Shown: in pieces, positions 6,079-7,142 of the stretch | Layout of the letters: every line of letters begins with the position of its first letter | How positions within the stretch are numbered: position 1 is the stretch's first letter | Origin: CAVRTJ01 sp046704825 | Lineage (GTDB): Bacteria; Acidobacteriota; UBA4820; DSQY01 | Length of the DNA stretch: 7,142 nucleotides | Reading direction: 5' to 3' | Assembly: GCA_046704825.1 (NCBI GenBank) | Contig: JBJKRE010000087.1 | Span: 1 to 7,142 of the forward strand | Notes under the pieces: model-generated | The model's input: the letters and a program-made list of their open reading frames with translations, nothing else | The model's database searches: none | What the model was told of the DNA's origin: nothing | Position numbers and translations under genes: made by a program

Positions 6079-6233
6079 ATATCACCGTCATCTTGGAAGA
6101 CGCATCCAGTTCGGGGCTAGCAGGGGGAGAGGTGGACCCATCGTCCGTCTATACCTGATCGCACATGGCAGGAAGTGGTGAACGCGAGAGGTGGTCTCCG
6201 TTTGCCCGCCTGTGTTTAACAGGGAGGTGAAGG
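6079..6233 (+). promoter_or_regulatory. Leader (5' UTR) of the secreted protein gene, about 155 nt
   Basis: From the predicted start near 6079 to the ATG at 6234 the leader is long for a simple gene. It can form a hairpin GGTGGAC/GTCCGTC (6131-6137 with 6143-6149, two G-U pairs, five-base loop). A second hairpin, CCTGT/ACAGG (6209-6213 with 6219-6223), has a 3' arm that covers the first base of the ribosome binding site. An ATG at 6165 opens a 21-codon frame that ends at 6230 inside that site, but it has no ribosome binding site of its own. I recognise no riboswitch class. The leader boundary rests on the promoter call. Confidence 0.4.
6223..6230 (+). promoter_or_regulatory. Ribosome binding site of the secreted protein gene
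   Basis: GGAGGTGA is an eight-base match to the 16S rRNA anti-Shine-Dalgarno sequence. The GGAGG core ends six bases before the ATG at 6234. It fixes this start and rejects the overlapping frame starting at 6191. Confidence 0.85.
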
Positions 6234-7142
6234 ATGAACTGGAGAGCCGGGGGAATTGCATGCCTGGGCGCAGCGTGGCTGGTGATCGCCACTTTTGCGG
6301 CGTCGCCGGTAGGCACTCCGAAAAAGAACGAGGTGCGCTATCCCGTGGGGACGGCCGTCACGCCGGCCCTGAGGAGCATAGCGCCGGACAACTGCAGGAT
6401 GGCCGTTCCGGCCGAGCACCGCGTCATTCCGAACCGCGGCGTCACCAAAGACATGAGGCCGACCCCGAGAGGAGCCGCGAAGAAGGACGCCCTTGTGAAA
6501 CAGATCCAGCCCGCGGCACCCATGCCCGGGGCTCTGATCGACTTCGACGGGATGAACAACATCGACGGGGTGGCACCTCCGGACACGGAAGGGGACATAG
6601 GGCCCAACCACTACGTTCAGTGGATCAATTCCCACATTCAGGGCTGGACCATCGATCGTTCATCCTGGACGGCCACGACCGCCTTCGGACCCGTCGCGGG
6701 AAACACCCTCTGGGCGCCTCTCGGCGGGTCGTGCGCGGCCGATAACTGGGGCGATCCCATCGTGCTGTGGGACCGATTCCGGCAGAGGTGGGTCATAAGT
6801 CAGTTCGACCTTGGAGCGAGCGGCAGCGGCCCCTTCAAGGTGGCCATCGCCGTCTCGCAGACATCCGATCCCTCCGGCGCGTGGTGGCTCTACTGCTACG
6901 ACTACAGCACCACGGACATGAACGATTATCCGAAGTTCGGCGTGTGGCCCGACGGGTACTACATGACGTGCAACCAGTTCACGTCGGGATGGGACGGAGC
7001 CGGCGTATGCGTCTTCGAAGCCGACAAGATGATTGACGGCGATCCCACCGCGCGCATGCTGAAAATGAACCTTGGCACCGTAAGTCTTAATTACGGCAAC
7101 CTTCTGCCCGGACATTTCGAAGGGATGATCGATCCGCCTGCA
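6234..7142 (+). CDS. Secreted protein of uncharacterised family, N-terminal 303 residues (3' end outside window)
   Basis: The frame is open from ATG 6234 to the last base with no stop. Residues 1 to about 23 are a signal peptide (MNWRAGGIACLGAAWLVIATFAA), so the product is exported. Residues 25-100 are a Pro/Arg/Lys-rich linker-like stretch. From residue 103 a domain begins with DFDGMNNIDGVAPPDT, then GDIGPNHYVQW (120-130), GDPIVLWDRFRQRWVISQF (173-191), AIAVSQTSDPSGAWW (205-219) and MNDYPKFGVWPDGYYM (229-244). I recognise this motif series from large, uncharacterised secreted proteins of Acidobacteria, Myxobacteria and Bacteroidetes; I cannot name a family or a function. Regularly spaced Trp/Tyr and Gly-Asp turns suggest a repeated beta-sheet fold, perhaps a beta-propeller, which is inference. 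Relatives are usually longer and often end in adhesion or sorting modules, which would lie beyond the window. Four cysteines (167, 221, 246, 259) fall in the exported domain and could form disulfides. It has its own promoter and leader, so it is probably independent of the M16 gene. Confidence 0.85.
   Translation, partial: MNWRAGGIACLGAAWLVIATFAASPVGTPKKNEVRYPVGTAVTPALRSIAPDNCRMAVPAEHRVIPNRGVTKDMRPTPRGAAKKDALVKQIQPAAPMPGALIDFDGMNNIDGVAPPDTEGDIGPNHYVQWINSHIQGWTIDRSSWTATTAFGPVAGNTLWAPLGGSCAADNWGDPIVLWDRFRQRWVISQFDLGASGSGPFKVAIAVSQTSDPSGAWWLYCYDYSTTDMNDYPKFGVWPDGYYMTCNQFTSGWDGAGVCVFEADKMIDGDPTARMLKMNLGTVSLNYGNLLPGHFEGMIDPPA

Larger units (their letters stand above)
5490..6233. other. 744-bp non-coding stretch with repeats, terminator, promoter and leader
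   Basis: No convincing gene lies between the M16 stop and the next start. The only longer + frame (5595-6035) runs straight through a GC-rich hairpin, has no ribosome binding site, and gives a Ser/Arg/Pro-rich protein unlike anything I recognise. Base composition drops from that of the genes and the G/C-ending codon pattern disappears. In order it holds two tandem 8-bp duplications (5501-5571), a hairpin (5657-5680), a strip of short repeats with no other explanation (5684-6000), a promoter (6044-6072) and a leader of about 155 nt. No tRNA or known riboswitch pattern was seen by eye. Confidence 0.7.

Noticed and set aside
6079..6233. Known riboswitch, for example cyclic-di-GMP, in the leader
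   Set aside because: Short GC-rich hairpins are present, but the conserved core sequences of the classes I know are not seen.
6191..6745. 184-residue + strand frame overlapping the secreted protein gene
   Set aside because: The frame from 6234 has a perfect ribosome binding site, a signal peptide and conserved motifs, and stays open to the window end; this one is Arg/Gly/His-rich.
1..7142. Mobile element, CRISPR array, tRNA, rRNA, toxin-antitoxin or defence genes
   Set aside because: No transposase or integrase, regularly spaced repeat array, tRNA-like cloverleaf or defence-type domain was found on either strand.

Overview
The window reads as ordinary chromosomal DNA of a GC-rich Gram-negative-type bacterium with many exported proteins. 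Third codon positions are strongly G/C, so long shadow reading frames appear opposite and beside every real gene. The protein types (an exported prolyl-oligopeptidase-like S9 enzyme, a single-chain M16 peptidase, and a large secreted protein with a GVAPPDT-GD-GPNHY motif) suggest Acidobacteriota or a similar phylum. That is inference from family resemblance; there is no rRNA or other marker here.

Layout, left to right. (1) The C-terminal 90 residues of a small uncharacterised protein on the + strand, cut by the left edge (stop at 271-273). (2) A strong hairpin with a T-run at 307-340, between this gene and the convergent peptidase gene. (3) A complete S9 prolyl-oligopeptidase-like gene on the - strand (368-2551, 727 aa, signal peptide, triad Ser567/Asp650/His685). 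(4) A 205-bp divergent control region (2552-2756). (5) A complete M16 zinc peptidase on the + strand (2757-5489, 910 aa, signal peptide, HLFEH site, fused non-catalytic second half). (6) A 744-bp non-coding stretch (5490-6233) with two perfect 8-bp tandem duplications, a GC-rich hairpin, some short repeats, and then a near-consensus sigma-70-type promoter (TTGACA, 17 nt, AATAAT) with a leader of about 155 nt. (7) The first 303 codons of a secreted protein of uncharacterised family (6234 to the right edge), cut by the window end.

How the parts relate: the two peptidases are divergently transcribed, both carry signal peptides, and could both degrade protein or peptides outside the cytoplasm. 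The third exported protein has its own promoter and lies behind a terminator-like hairpin, so it is probably a separate unit. I found no mobile element, CRISPR array, tRNA, rRNA, toxin-antitoxin or defence cassette. No clearly new system is visible. The least explained parts are the secreted protein at the right edge with its structured leader, and the 5684-6040 non-coding strip.
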